Shown in pieces: positions 16,416 through 26,600 of a stretch of 64,000 nucleotides of DNA. Both the position numbers and the translations under genes were made by a program. Each line of letters opens with the position of its first letter. The stretch's first letter is position 1. The notes under the pieces were generated by a model. The model did no database searches. It was not told where the DNA came from and was given only the letters and a program-made list of their open reading frames with translations. The stretch comes from a virus: positions 33,164 through 97,163 of the IMG/VR virus record IMGVR_UViG_3300025508_002497. The stretch is one strand, 5' to 3'.

Positions 16416-18245
16416 TCAGCCTTCTGAGAAGAATGATCCTGAGTTGTTTGCGACGAAGTTGAGTTTGACGAACTGAACTGACTTGGTGGGCTGTAGGAAG
16501 ATGTCGCAAACGAACTCACCTCTATCTACGACCGAGCCTGGGTTGTTTGATTCGTCACAAACAATCCTATAGTTTTCAAGACCTCTCTTGTTTTGAACCT
16601 CTCTTAGAACTGGATCGATTTGGTTCACGAAACTACGTCTAGTGAACGCATCATTTTGTTCAAAGAGAATGAAGTTTGCTGATGTAGCAAAGGACTTCTC
16701 TAGGATGTTAAAGAGTCTTCTTACTTGGATTCTATCAAAGGCACTTGGCTTAGTCTGAAGTGTCTTGTCTCCCCAGAGAACTGTACCAGAGCCAGGGAAG
16801 GCTACGACGTTGTTGATTCCAGCAGAGTAGATAAGATCTCTCTGTGCCTTGGATGGGTTGAATGCTAGTTTATTGACATTCAAGATGCTACCTCTAGCAT
16901 AACCACCTGGCGAGAACCAAGCACCGAAGTCGGTTTCTGTTCTGGCAAGAAGTCCAGCGATGTCACCATTTAGCGGAAGCCATCTGGTGATACCGTTGTA
17001 ACTATCGCTCTGCTGCTTCCAGTTACCATCCATTGCAGCGTATGAAGTGTCTCTATTGAGATCATTGTTCCTAGAATCAATGACTGTCTGGAAGGTAACA
17101 TCTGATAGAGTTGCTTTGTTGGCGAGTGATGCTGTATCGGCGAAACCAGAACCAACTGGCTGCGAGATGACTGCCATGCAATCCTTACGAGTAGCAGCGA
17201 TATCAATGACCTTCCGGTTAAGTGCGTCGTCTGCGTCTCCTGCGATGAGGATACTCACATCAGCAACATCAGGATCGGCGAAGTAAGTGTCCCATGCGGT
17301 TTGCTTATTGGAAGAAGTGACCGCAGTACCATATGCACCACCCTGAAGTGTGTAGGTGTATGGATTAACAATACCCTTGCGTGCGTTTGTGGTCGCTTCG
17401 TGTGCGTCAAGAGGAACTCTATCGAAGTTGGTCTTGGTGCTTACGAGGGCTCCGCTTGCGTCCAAGTCAGCAGATCCGACTGTAACATCAACACCTAAAG
17501 TAATTCCAATGGCTCCTATGGCGCCGGCGCTATAATCAGCAGAGGCTCCAGTGAGTCCAGAGAATCCAAAGATACTCTCAAACTCACCGACTCCATCGTC
17601 GATCTTGATGTAATCTGAGTTGGCGATTTGATACTTGTAGTAAAGTGCAGTTCCGTTGTCGTCAACTGCGTTGATGATTGAACTCATTCCCTCGTAAAGT
17701 TCTAAGACAGAACCACTAGGACCATAAACACCCTTGCGATCAATAACGGCGAGTGAAAGTTCATCACCACTAGCACCGAAACGAGCAGCATATGAGGAAG
17801 TTGCTGGTCTGAATGTAAATGCGTCAGTGGTTGTTCCTGCGTCATATGTCATACCAGCAGTTACGACTTGAATTTCAAGAGCGCCGTTAACCTGTGCGCC
17901 TTCATCCTTTGATCTGAATGTAAAGAATGTTGGTCCACCGGGGTATTCCGCAGTCAAACCAGCAGAACCAGAAGTTGCTCCTGATCCTGCGACGTTTACG
18001 ACTGTTAGGTTGTTTCCGTACTGTAGGAAGTTATAGCAGGTCCACCAATCGGAGCCATAACGCTCAACGCTTGGAGTACCAAATGTTTCCTGTAGTTCCT
18101 TGACACTACTGATTAAAATACGTTCGTTGACTGGTCCCTTGTCGAAACGACCGACAAAGGCAGCGGGTGTAGTAGCGACAAGTGATACGATACCCGAGAA
18201 GTCTCGTTCGGTAACGTCTACACTGGGACTTAAAGTAAATGCCAT
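16416..18245 (-). CDS. gp18: Contractile tail sheath protein gp18
   Basis: 609 aa (T4 659). N-terminal LSPSVDVTERDFSG and C-terminal QPTKSVQFVKLNFVAN are conserved sheath features; the middle protease-resistant domain is variable, rich in Gly/Ala/Ser/Thr. It drives contraction on infection. It is directly behind a late promoter (18280-18293) and an AAGGAG ribosome site. Confidence 0.96.
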   Translation of the reverse strand: MAFTLSPSVDVTERDFSGIVSLVATTPAAFVGRFDKGPVNERILISSVKELQETFGTPSVERYGSDWWTCYNFLQYGNNLTVVNVAGSGATSGSAGLTAEYPGGPTFFTFRSKDEGAQVNGALEIQVVTAGMTYDAGTTTDAFTFRPATSSYAARFGASGDELSLAVIDRKGVYGPSGSVLELYEGMSSIINAVDDNGTALYYKYQIANSDYIKIDDGVGEFESIFGFSGLTGASADYSAGAIGAIGITLGVDVTVGSADLDASGALVSTKTNFDRVPLDAHEATTNARKGIVNPYTYTLQGGAYGTAVTSSNKQTAWDTYFADPDVADVSILIAGDADDALNRKVIDIAATRKDCMAVISQPVGSGFADTASLANKATLSDVTFQTVIDSRNNDLNRDTSYAAMDGNWKQQSDSYNGITRWLPLNGDIAGLLARTETDFGAWFSPGGYARGSILNVNKLAFNPSKAQRDLIYSAGINNVVAFPGSGTVLWGDKTLQTKPSAFDRIQVRRLFNILEKSFATSANFILFEQNDAFTRRSFVNQIDPVLREVQNKRGLENYRIVCDESNNPGSVVDRGEFVCDIFLQPTKSVQFVKLNFVANNSGSFFSEG

Positions 18246-18279
18246 TTTCTGTTCTCCTTAGATACGCTGCGTAATCACT

Positions 18280-18293
18280 TTATTTATACTTTT
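18280..18293 (-). promoter_or_regulatory. Late promoter (TATAAATA) for gp18-gp19
   Basis: The minus strand reads AAAAGTATAAATAA with the octamer at 18288-18281, identical over 14 bases to the gp22 promoter. It sits in the 54-base gap between gp17 and gp18, about 36 bases before the gp18 ATG. Confidence 0.75.
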
Positions 18294-18299
18294 ACATAT

Positions 18300-19988
18300 T
18301 TAGAAAAGACCACTATCATTGGTATTCTGATCAGAATACCATCTATCTTTTCCATCCCAAACGCTGTCTTCTCCACCAGCATCACTAATAAATCCAAAGG
18401 GAGACATATCTTCTTCTAATTGTTCTATGTCTTCTTTGTATATATCTGTTCTAACGTCAACGTCTGTGAGGTTCTTGAAATACTCTTGTCGTGTGAGCCA
18501 CCCAAACAACACTAAACACATCACCAAATCGTCGTGGTGTCCATCATCTGCCTCATATGACTGTTTTTTTGCCACAAACGTGGTGAGTTCTCCCACGATT
18601 TCTTGATCTTCTACTAGTAGTTTGTCTTCTTCTATAAGACTCTTCAACACAGAACAGCCTAGTTTCTTGACCACCTGTGATGTCCGAACACCAAACTGAA
18701 CTGTTCCCTTACCGAAACCACCACTAATGGTCTGTCCCTTTCTGCCTTGGTGGGAACACATCAACACGTTTTCATACTCAAGATCTGAGTACAAAACGTC
18801 TGCTACCTGACCACCGATATCGTTAATCTCAACCAGGCAGAATGCGTTGTTATACTGCTCTGCTAGTCTCTTAACGACGGTTGGGTAAACCATAGGTGAA
18901 ATAAGGTTGTTTCTAAAGCGTGCTACAACTTTATATGGGGGATTTGTTATGTCAATCACACAGAACGCACTGTAGTCCTTTCCCTGACCTCTGGAGGTAT
19001 CCACAGTGATCACATAGGTATGTCCCTCTACAGGATCATCATAAACACAAAGTCCATCTGCGTTTTTGATCTTAGGCTTCACCCAAGCAAGGGAGTGAAT
19101 CTTGTGTGAGGATATCAAGGTGTTACTGGAGCCGATGAAGTCACACTCAAACTCTGACTGGAACTGCTGCTCGCTGGTGTTGGCAATGGTTTCATTCATC
19201 CATGCCTCATCACGGAGAGGACCGCCTGGATACTTAGGAACCTGAGACCAATGGACCTCGATCGGAATATATTCATTCTTTCCAGACTCTCCCACCTCCT
19301 TGATGGCGTGCTTCCAATAATGATAGAACATGTTCAGTCCATTTGGAGTGGATACCATAAGCACCTTTGTGTTCTGTCCAGATGTCACGGTGGGATATAC
19401 AGAACTAAAGAACTCTTCGGCAATATTATTTGGAACGTGAGCAAATTCGTCAAGGAAGATCATGTTAAACGAACCACCACGAATGGCAGATGATGATGTA
19501 GCAGAAGCAAGAACCTTGGATCCATTCTCTAGAATGATAGATCCCTTGTTCCATTCCACAATCCCTTGCTGTAGCCATAGGGGTAGATACTCGTATGCAA
19601 GTTTAAGACGAGATAGAATCTCGCGGGAGGTAGCCTGCTTGTTGGCGAGAATACCAACAGTCATTGACTGGTTGAATAAAATGTAGTGGAGAATGTAGGA
19701 TACAATCGTGGTTGATTTACCGCTCTGTCTCGGTAATTTGGCAATCACAAAACGATTATTGTGAACCTTATTGATAATATCTTCTTGATAATCGTAGAGT
19801 TCAAATGGAATCAAACCCTCATCTAGAGAGACAACCTTAACATACTCTTTGATAAAGTAGTTTGGATCTTGGGCACACTTCATGTACTCTTTGACTTGCT
19901 TTTTTGTAAAGTTCTGTTCACGCCCCGACTCTTTTAAGTTGGGGTTTCCCAGATAACCACTTTTCTTATCCGTCATCCTTTGGTTCAT
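18300..19988 (-). CDS. gp17: Terminase large subunit gp17
   Basis: 562 aa (T4 610). ATPase: Walker A LPRQSGKS (85-92), Walker B MIFLDE (D180, E181), coupling motif STPNG (about 213-217). RNase-H-like nuclease: VDTSRGQGKD (D330) and DDGHHDDLV near the C-terminus. It powers DNA packaging and cuts concatemers at headful. The start at 19988 overlaps gp16; an alternative ATG at 19976 cannot be excluded, as neither has a well-spaced ribosome site and both are probably coupled to gp16. Confidence 0.96.
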   Translation of the reverse strand: MNQRMTDKKSGYLGNPNLKESGREQNFTKKQVKEYMKCAQDPNYFIKEYVKVVSLDEGLIPFELYDYQEDIINKVHNNRFVIAKLPRQSGKSTTIVSYILHYILFNQSMTVGILANKQATSREILSRLKLAYEYLPLWLQQGIVEWNKGSIILENGSKVLASATSSSAIRGGSFNMIFLDEFAHVPNNIAEEFFSSVYPTVTSGQNTKVLMVSTPNGLNMFYHYWKHAIKEVGESGKNEYIPIEVHWSQVPKYPGGPLRDEAWMNETIANTSEQQFQSEFECDFIGSSNTLISSHKIHSLAWVKPKIKNADGLCVYDDPVEGHTYVITVDTSRGQGKDYSAFCVIDITNPPYKVVARFRNNLISPMVYPTVVKRLAEQYNNAFCLVEINDIGGQVADVLYSDLEYENVLMCSHQGRKGQTISGGFGKGTVQFGVRTSQVVKKLGCSVLKSLIEEDKLLVEDQEIVGELTTFVAKKQSYEADDGHHDDLVMCLVLFGWLTRQEYFKNLTDVDVRTDIYKEDIEQLEEDMSPFGFISDAGGEDSVWDGKDRWYSDQNTNDSGLF

Positions 19989-20436
19989 CCACTAGTTCAC
20001 TAACGATCTTCTTCGTGCTTCTATTGGCATTAATCAGGTTCTGTAACTCTGATGTTGATCCAATGAAGATTGAATTGTTAGTTGTTTCATTATTTTCAAC
20101 TTTGGTGACTTCAACATCCTTGACCTTCTTATGAATGTCAATAAGATCTTTGTTCACATCTGCAACAGTCTTGATGAGTTGTGCAACGACTTCATATGCC
20201 CGAGGATGCTCACCCTCTTCTGCTACGTTCATAATCCCCTGAATGGCGTCCTTACCGTTGTCGATAAGATCCATTAGGTTCTTTCGTGTAGCAAGATAGT
20301 CCTTCTTGAGATCAGGATCCTGAATATCCTTATGATCGACTTTGATCTCAGTTGGTTTTTTCTTTACTATCTCTTTCTTTTCTTTTTCTTCAAAATCCAC
20401 GCCTAACGCCTTTGCTAGATTTTTGTTGGGATCCAT
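19966..20436 (-). CDS. gp16: Terminase small subunit gp16
   Basis: 156 aa (T4 164). Position directly before gp17 and a central helical region (KDYLATRKNLMDLIDNGKD) that would form the coiled-coil oligomer fit gp16, which regulates gp17 and recognises DNA. Charged Lys-rich N-terminus. AGGA lies six bases before the ATG. Confidence 0.88.
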   Translation of the reverse strand: MDPNKNLAKALGVDFEEKEKKEIVKKKPTEIKVDHKDIQDPDLKKDYLATRKNLMDLIDNGKDAIQGIMNVAEEGEHPRAYEVVAQLIKTVADVNKDLIDIHKKVKDVEVTKVENNETTNNSIFIGSTSELQNLINANRSTKKIVSELVDEPKDDG

Positions 20437-20444
20437 AATAATTC

Positions 20445-21269
20445 CTATCCATAAGTGGGACCAATGTAGTTCCCGTAAGTATCTATCGCTCCAGTTACGC
20501 CGTAGTTTCCTAGTTCATAGTTATACTCATATGTGTCGAAGGTAGAACCTGAAGTATATCCTGAGATACCACCAGAAACACCTGTCTCGAAGAACTCCAT
20601 AGCACCAGACTTTCCTGTGATATAGTTCCAACTGCGAACATTGGTATCACTAATGAGTTTACCTGTTTTCTCTGGTCCGTAGATATATGTTTTTGCTGTG
20701 AAGTCGAATGTTAATAGAATATTTCTACGAGTATCAAAATCACCATCGTAGTCTTCTGCCAAAGTTGTGTCATTAAGAACAATAGGAATATCTACCTTCT
20801 TAAATAAATCGGTGAAGTTTACTGTGATGGTAAAATCTGGGGAGAACATTGGAAGAATCTGTTCCATAATCTGGAATCCATCATCCATATTTCTAACCAT
20901 AGCATACAAAGAAAATGTTATATTATATGGCACTTCTGAATATGAAAATGTAGTATTTCCATTTGTGTCTGTGGCAGTGCAAGTTCGATTTAATCTATTC
21001 TTTGCTCTAGTTGGATCATATGATATAGCAGTAATCTCAAAGGACATTCGAGGTAATGTTATTTCTACTGTGGTTTGATTTTCATTGATACTACTAGGCT
21101 GATCTAGTCTCATCAAAAACTTTTCTGATGGACCATAAGCAAGAGGAACTCTAATACGATCGATTTGTGTTCCTTCGTTGTTTACACGGCGAATAACAAT
21201 ATTGTCGAATAGACTACCAAATCCAACAACCAGTTTTCTTACCGCAGCGTTATAATAAGTGCTAAACAT
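20445..21269 (-). CDS. gp15: Tail sheath stabiliser / completion protein gp15
   Basis: 274 aa (T4 272). Segments FSTYYNAAVRKLVVGFGSLF and the C-terminal half with many Gly/Tyr residues fit gp15, the hexameric cap on the head-proximal end of the tail. Its start shares one base with the gp14 stop (TGATG). The Gly/Tyr/Thr-rich final ~35 residues extend past the usual fold. Confidence 0.9.
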   Translation of the reverse strand: MFSTYYNAAVRKLVVGFGSLFDNIVIRRVNNEGTQIDRIRVPLAYGPSEKFLMRLDQPSSINENQTTVEITLPRMSFEITAISYDPTRAKNRLNRTCTATDTNGNTTFSYSEVPYNITFSLYAMVRNMDDGFQIMEQILPMFSPDFTITVNFTDLFKKVDIPIVLNDTTLAEDYDGDFDTRRNILLTFDFTAKTYIYGPEKTGKLISDTNVRSWNYITGKSGAMEFFETGVSGGISGYTSGSTFDTYEYNYELGNYGVTGAIDTYGNYIGPTYG

Positions 21270-22186
21270 CAGTAGTTACCCTCCGAGAATGGATCGGTTT
21301 CTGAGAAGTCTAACACACCTTGTTTCTCTACACCAAATGTATCGGCATCTCCATCTGGAGTATCTGTTACGACATTTTCTGGTACGACAAGATTTGTTAA
21401 TGTGCTTCCTGTTAGATAGTATTCTGTACCCGACTTTTCACCTTGAATACTTTGCGTAGCACCGACAACGAATGGAGTTTTACTTATACTAGACACAGTT
21501 AACGTGCTTGTATCAAGTGACCAACCAACAATAGTTCCTGTTGATGTGGCTTGTCCTAGTGTTGCTCCTGTGATTCCAGCAGCCTGGAAAACTGTTTCAC
21601 CCAAGTAGAATCCAGATCCTTCGGTTACTGCGGTGCTTACGGTAAACTCTGTGGCATATTCCTTCGTGTTTGTCATCTCGTCTGGACCACAAACACCAGT
21701 ATCGAACTTCTCTAGTGAGTATGTGAAAAGTTCTGCTTGAAGTAAATAAGTTTGATTCTTACCTAACTGATAAAATGGATTTTCGTGTTCAACGAAGTTG
21801 ATTTCAAACAAATAGTTACCAAGAGGGAAGTAAATCAAATCACCTTCCCGTGGTCTTGATAGTGGCTCTAGGTTTCCAACCTCGTCCATAAACCTTCTTC
21901 TAGAAACAACCATTTCAACTTTATCTTTAATCTCCAGTCCATACTTTGCTAGAATATCACCTTCACCTTCAAAGCCATCAACGCTCTGTAGATACATTTC
22001 TATTTCATAAGTCTTATCAAACTGACTAAGAACATCTTCACCAAATAGTCTGTCCTTCTTCACATACTCTCGGGGAAGATATAGAACATCCATACCCATC
22101 GTTTTGATTGCTTCGATGGTTAGGTCTTCCATTAGATTTTGTTCAGTGGAAGTGCTTTTAAAGTTGAAGTATGGATTTGTTGCCAT
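21269..22186 (-). CDS. gp14: Neck protein gp14
   Basis: 305 aa (T4 256). N-terminus NPYFNFKSTSTEQNLMEDL and the conserved VLYLPREYVKKDRLFGED are typical of gp14, which with gp13 forms the collar joining tail to filled heads. The extra length lies in the C-terminal third, a Thr/Ser/Gly-rich segment between about residues 190 and 270. Confidence 0.9.
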   Translation of the reverse strand: MATNPYFNFKSTSTEQNLMEDLTIEAIKTMGMDVLYLPREYVKKDRLFGEDVLSQFDKTYEIEMYLQSVDGFEGEGDILAKYGLEIKDKVEMVVSRRRFMDEVGNLEPLSRPREGDLIYFPLGNYLFEINFVEHENPFYQLGKNQTYLLQAELFTYSLEKFDTGVCGPDEMTNTKEYATEFTVSTAVTEGSGFYLGETVFQAAGITGATLGQATSTGTIVGWSLDTSTLTVSSISKTPFVVGATQSIQGEKSGTEYYLTGSTLTNLVVPENVVTDTPDGDADTFGVEKQGVLDFSETDPFSEGNY

Positions 22187-22189
22187 TTA

Positions 22190-22996
22190 TTACCCTGTCA
22201 TGAAGTCGATAGGAAGTTCGTATTGTAATCTGATCTCTTCTTCAAGACGTTCGACCTCTTGCTCTGCTTGCTGGTATATCTCTCCACCCTTGAGACTGAC
22301 TCCGCCAGGTAACTGAATACCATCATACTTGAGCATGTTCATACCCCACTGCTTCTTCAACAAGGCAGTAAAGTATTTCTTCACCATTCGATCATTGAAA
22401 ATCTCAGTGAAGGTGTTTGGGTTCAGAGCGGCATACGCTTCAACTACAATATAGTCTCCAACAACCGCATCCGTAGACCAGTCCATATCGATGTGTAGTC
22501 TATTTGTAACCTTACTGAAACGTATAGCCTTATCTGGATTGAAGAAGTCATTGATCAGACTATTGTAACGTTTAAAGATATCATAAGAAGCAAGAGGTTC
22601 AGAACCTCCACCAAAGGCGTTTCCTGTGTTGATACCAAATACGTCGTTCAATGCCCACTGATAACGAACATCAAACATGTTTGATGAAGAAGATTCCATG
22701 CGGAAGATTCTAACCACAGAAACAATATCAGATCCATCAGGTCCATTTCCAGTAGGACCATCAACGGGTGGTAAAGACGTAGTTGAGATATATTCGTTAT
22801 CGATGTCAGTCTGTGTTATCTGATGTTTAAAGTAACATCGTTCAACACCATCAAAGTGTCGTTCGGTAAAATAATCCAACGCTTCGTCTAGTCGATCTTC
22901 TGCCTGCTGGTAATCTACATTGATTTCAACAACAGGCGCACCGAGTTTACGCATGGCATAATCAATCAACTGACTTCTGGATGCGGGTGATGCCAT
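22190..22996 (-). CDS. gp13: Neck protein gp13
   Basis: 268 aa (T4 309). Opening SRSQLIDYAMRKLGAPVVEI and EDRLDEALDYFTERHFDG match gp13 of marine T4-like phages. Neck component acting with gp14. Its ribosome site AGGAG is in the 3' arm of a 14-bp hairpin (23003-23042), so translation or readthrough is probably controlled. Confidence 0.9.
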   Translation of the reverse strand: MASPASRSQLIDYAMRKLGAPVVEINVDYQQAEDRLDEALDYFTERHFDGVERCYFKHQITQTDIDNEYISTTSLPPVDGPTGNGPDGSDIVSVVRIFRMESSSSNMFDVRYQWALNDVFGINTGNAFGGGSEPLASYDIFKRYNSLINDFFNPDKAIRFSKVTNRLHIDMDWSTDAVVGDYIVVEAYAALNPNTFTEIFNDRMVKKYFTALLKKQWGMNMLKYDGIQLPGGVSLKGGEIYQQAEQEVERLEEEIRLQYELPIDFMTG

Positions 22997-22997
22997 T

Positions 22998-23042
22998 AAA
23001 AAATCTCCTATGTTCTAATGTATGTATAAGAACATAGGAGAT
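22998..23042 (-). promoter_or_regulatory. Hairpin with U-tract that buries the gp13 ribosome-binding site
   Basis: Arms at 23003-23016 and 23029-23042 form a perfect 14-bp stem with a 12-base loop. On the mRNA the 3' arm ends AUAGGAGAU followed by six Us and then AUG of gp13. The structure reads both as a modest intrinsic terminator (stem AT-rich) and as a cover over the only ribosome site of gp13. Confidence 0.65.
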
Positions 23043-23062
23043 CGTTTAGATTTTAGAAAGGT

Positions 23063-23605
23063 TTACTTTTTGTTTGTATCCAGAGGAGTTCCATTGACTG
23101 TCACATTAACACTATCAACATCTTTCATATCCATCTGTTCAATGTAATGTCTTCTAGTAATAGGAGATTTTGCCTCATCTGGTGATGATGGTTCATAGTT
23201 GGTAAATCCAGGCATCTTTAGAGGACATGATACCTTCGGATAATCAAGTTTACCATATTCATTTCCATCCGAAACTAACCATGTTTGTTTACGATCACCA
23301 CACCCACAACCACCGCAAAAACTTTCTTTAGGATTTACCTTACTTTGACGTAGGTATTCACATGGAGGTAGTTCACCTTTACCATGACAAGACAACACAC
23401 GGAGTTGCTTAGTCTTCTTATCAATCCTATTATTATTGATTCCTCTAGAAGCCATAGCCATAGCAAAGGAACCAACCATTCCTATTCTATCTTTAAGACT
23501 TTTCTTTGTTACATCTTTTGCAGGGGCAAACTTTACTTTTTTTTCGTTTGCTTTCTTCTTTGCTTTTTGTTTTTCGATTCGCTTGTTGATGTCATCCTTG
23601 GACAT
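23063..23605 (-). CDS. Hypothetical protein with cysteine cluster
   Basis: 180 aa; GGAG upstream of the ATG. The first ~45 residues are strongly basic (KKKANEKKVKFAPAK). The middle carries cysteines in CHGKGELPPCEYLR, FCGGCGCGDRKQTW and SCPLKMPGF, a spacing that could bind zinc or an iron-sulphur centre. I do not know a function; the cluster is not the ACC...GG module of the genes that follow. It lies between gp13 and the giant Cys-rich genes and is followed by the gp13 hairpin, so it is probably the end of the Cys-rich island transcript. Confidence 0.65.
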   Translation of the reverse strand: MSKDDINKRIEKQKAKKKANEKKVKFAPAKDVTKKSLKDRIGMVGSFAMAMASRGINNNRIDKKTKQLRVLSCHGKGELPPCEYLRQSKVNPKESFCGGCGCGDRKQTWLVSDGNEYGKLDYPKVSCPLKMPGFTNYEPSSPDEAKSPITRRHYIEQMDMKDVDSVNVTVNGTPLDTNKK

Positions 23606-23617
23606 AAAGAGACTCCA

Positions 23618-26600
23618 CTAGATAATAAAGGACATTCTGTTTAAGACTTGTTGAATAATACTCAGACTACTATAGTCTACACTACTATTTATACCAGTCA
23701 AGATTATTCTTATTTTTTCGGTATGTTGAATCCGATCAGCGTTTGTAATACCGCCAAAGATATATTCAAGTATCTTCTTGACACTAGCAGTATCACCCTC
23801 AACTGTATCTATTACATTACTCAGATCGATTGTTTCACAGTACACGGGGTTATCCCCTCTATTTTCAAAGTTACCAACGGCATTAAAGGTAGTATTGTTT
23901 AGATTAGTAAATCTAGTTATAGCAATAGTATCAGCCATCTTCTTTACAAAATCATCATAACCTGTTGCTTGAACATTATTGTTTCTGAAACTAAATCTGT
24001 TTAATGCAGGGTTTGTATCTGGAATCACTGCACCTGATATACTATCAGGAAGACTTCTAATCGTTCTGTTTGTTTGATTAGGTAATACAAACGAATCAAG
24101 AACAGTTGATGCAGTTACACAGTCATCTAGATTAATATAATCAATCGATGGACAAGAAGATAAATCTAAACTAGAAAGAGAACTATTTCTTTGTAGTTGA
24201 ACTTCAAGTAAGAAAGGCATATTGCTAAAGTCTAAAGTGTTGAAGTTACATCTCTGTGCATAGAATGTTTCCAGTTGTGGATATGATCCTGAGATGCTTG
24301 ATAGATTTTCATTATATCCTACTCTTAGATCCGCAAGATAAATACTATCATCTGCAAAAGTTAGGCTGCTCAGATTATTGTATGTGACATCTACACTTGT
24401 GATATTAGGGTTATTAGATAAGTTTAAAGTAGTAATCTCATTATCGCTCAGTGCAAGTCTTTCTAGTTTTGGACACCCAATAAGACTCAGTTCTTCTGTT
24501 AATCCACTTCTTCTAAAATCTAAAGCAGTTAGTTCTGGGAAGATTGCGACCTCGAAGTCAGTTTGTAACTCTTCATAAGAAGAACCTTGGAGTCCTAGTT
24601 GTCTTAGTTGATTCATTCCTATAAAGTTAACATACTTAATTTTTCTATTTTCTTCAGGAAGTCCAAATCCACCTGTCCAATAGAAACTAGGATAGTTCAA
24701 AATCAATCTAGTGATTGTATCACGGGGTTGATTTGTTTCTAACGTAACACCCTTAATCTCTCGTAATGTTTCTGAAGAGAATGGAATAGTAAATGGTTCT
24801 TGTTTATCTACTCTGAAGAAAAGTTGTTGTGAATCTTGAATAACAATATCATCTAAGAACGTTCCAGTTCCGTCTTCCAGAGCAGATACGATAAACGTTG
24901 TAAATGGTTCATTGGAATAGTTATACTTTAAATCACCGATGGGTCTACTATCAGTGTATATTTCTTCATTTTCAAACGGGCCACCTATATTGGGTGGATC
25001 AATGTAAGTAACCATGATATTCTTTGAGAAGTTTGTTTCATCATAATACGGAATAGCATCTACTGTGGGATCACCACAAGTAGATCCTGCCCATATATCT
25101 CGTTCATTTTGTCCGTCTTGTCTTGCAAAAACTCTCAAGGCTGTTTCAGTTGGTTCTTCATCAACAACACACTTACACGAAGCGGTTCCGAGATTTTCTT
25201 CTGGAGTTACTGGTTCTAGGAACGCTACCATACCACAATCTCTATTCGCACATGAAGTTCCAGGCCCGTGGAAAAATCCTTGCTGTCCTTGACACTCTAG
25301 ATAAGTTTTACCATCTAAACATGTATTTGCATCGGTGCAACAAGAACCTCGTTCTGTTGGTCTGGTTAATCCTACATCATCACAAGTCTGACAACCAGAA
25401 TGCCATTCACCGTGAATAAGTTCACAGTCTGGTTTTGTAAAGTTGTCGAGACAGGCGGTTTGTCTGCCTGTATTATACCTGTAGTTAGTTAGACTTCTAT
25501 TACTACCTGTGCCGTCAACATAAGTACCATCTTTTGTTGTACTGATCTCACATCTTCCTAGAGTGATATCTGAATCAAGATTTACTTCATTTCCACAACT
25601 AGGATCTGAACATTTTCTTCCGGGTCTCCACGTTACTTTTAACCTATTATTAATATCATTCTCATTCCAGTTGACGTTATTTTGTGCCTCTAATACTTGT
25701 AGATAATAATCACGCCTTCTTTGTAGGGCATTAAAACACTGAAACTCTGTTTTCATGTCACCACACTCTAGGTCTGGATTTCTTCCATCAGAAAGTACAG
25801 AGTCTTCGAGGCGACAAGAACCTGCTAAATATCTATCACCGATTCCACTTGGTTTAACGGTATCAAATAGTAATCCAGAAGCGGGAGCAGATCGTATATC
25901 ATCACAATAGATTCCAGGCCACCATTTTCCTTCTAACTGTGAACACTCTTCTGATGTTTTTGATTCGCAAAGATAATGTCCATTTGAGGTTGGATATTGA
26001 CAACCACCCCACATAGTTGCCTTACTTATATCACCATCAGTTGATGATATAATACCACCGGGACATTCTCCTGCGGTATTAACTAAAGTAACCCATACAG
26101 GTTCTTTTGAATATGTTGGACCGGGAGTTCCGTTCCATTTACCTGAAGTTGGTTCACCGCCTACATTTGAATCATAATAGTACTTTTTGGGAGTTGGTCT
26201 TGAACATACTAACTGTCCACCACCGAAGTTACCATTTGAATCTCTGTTCTGTTGTTGATCAGGGATTTCTCTTCGTCTTTCCTCTATAAATGTTCCTGTC
26301 CTACAATCATAATCGATAGAACAATCTGCATTGATGATCCACTCACCATTATTACGAGTAACACAATCTGCTTCTGTCATTTGACCAATACAAACTCCAG
26401 CCCTACAACAAGCACTGGTTTCTGTAATATTATTTAAGTTACCGCAAGGATTGGAGGCACACTGAAGTTCTGTTCCTGTTTGAATACCATCGTGAAATAC
26501 TCCACCAAGTGAGGCACAATAATCAGAGTTACAAGTGTCGAAGCAAGATCCATCACCGATGCAGCAGGCATATTTTTGATCTTTGATTGAAGATAGTTTT

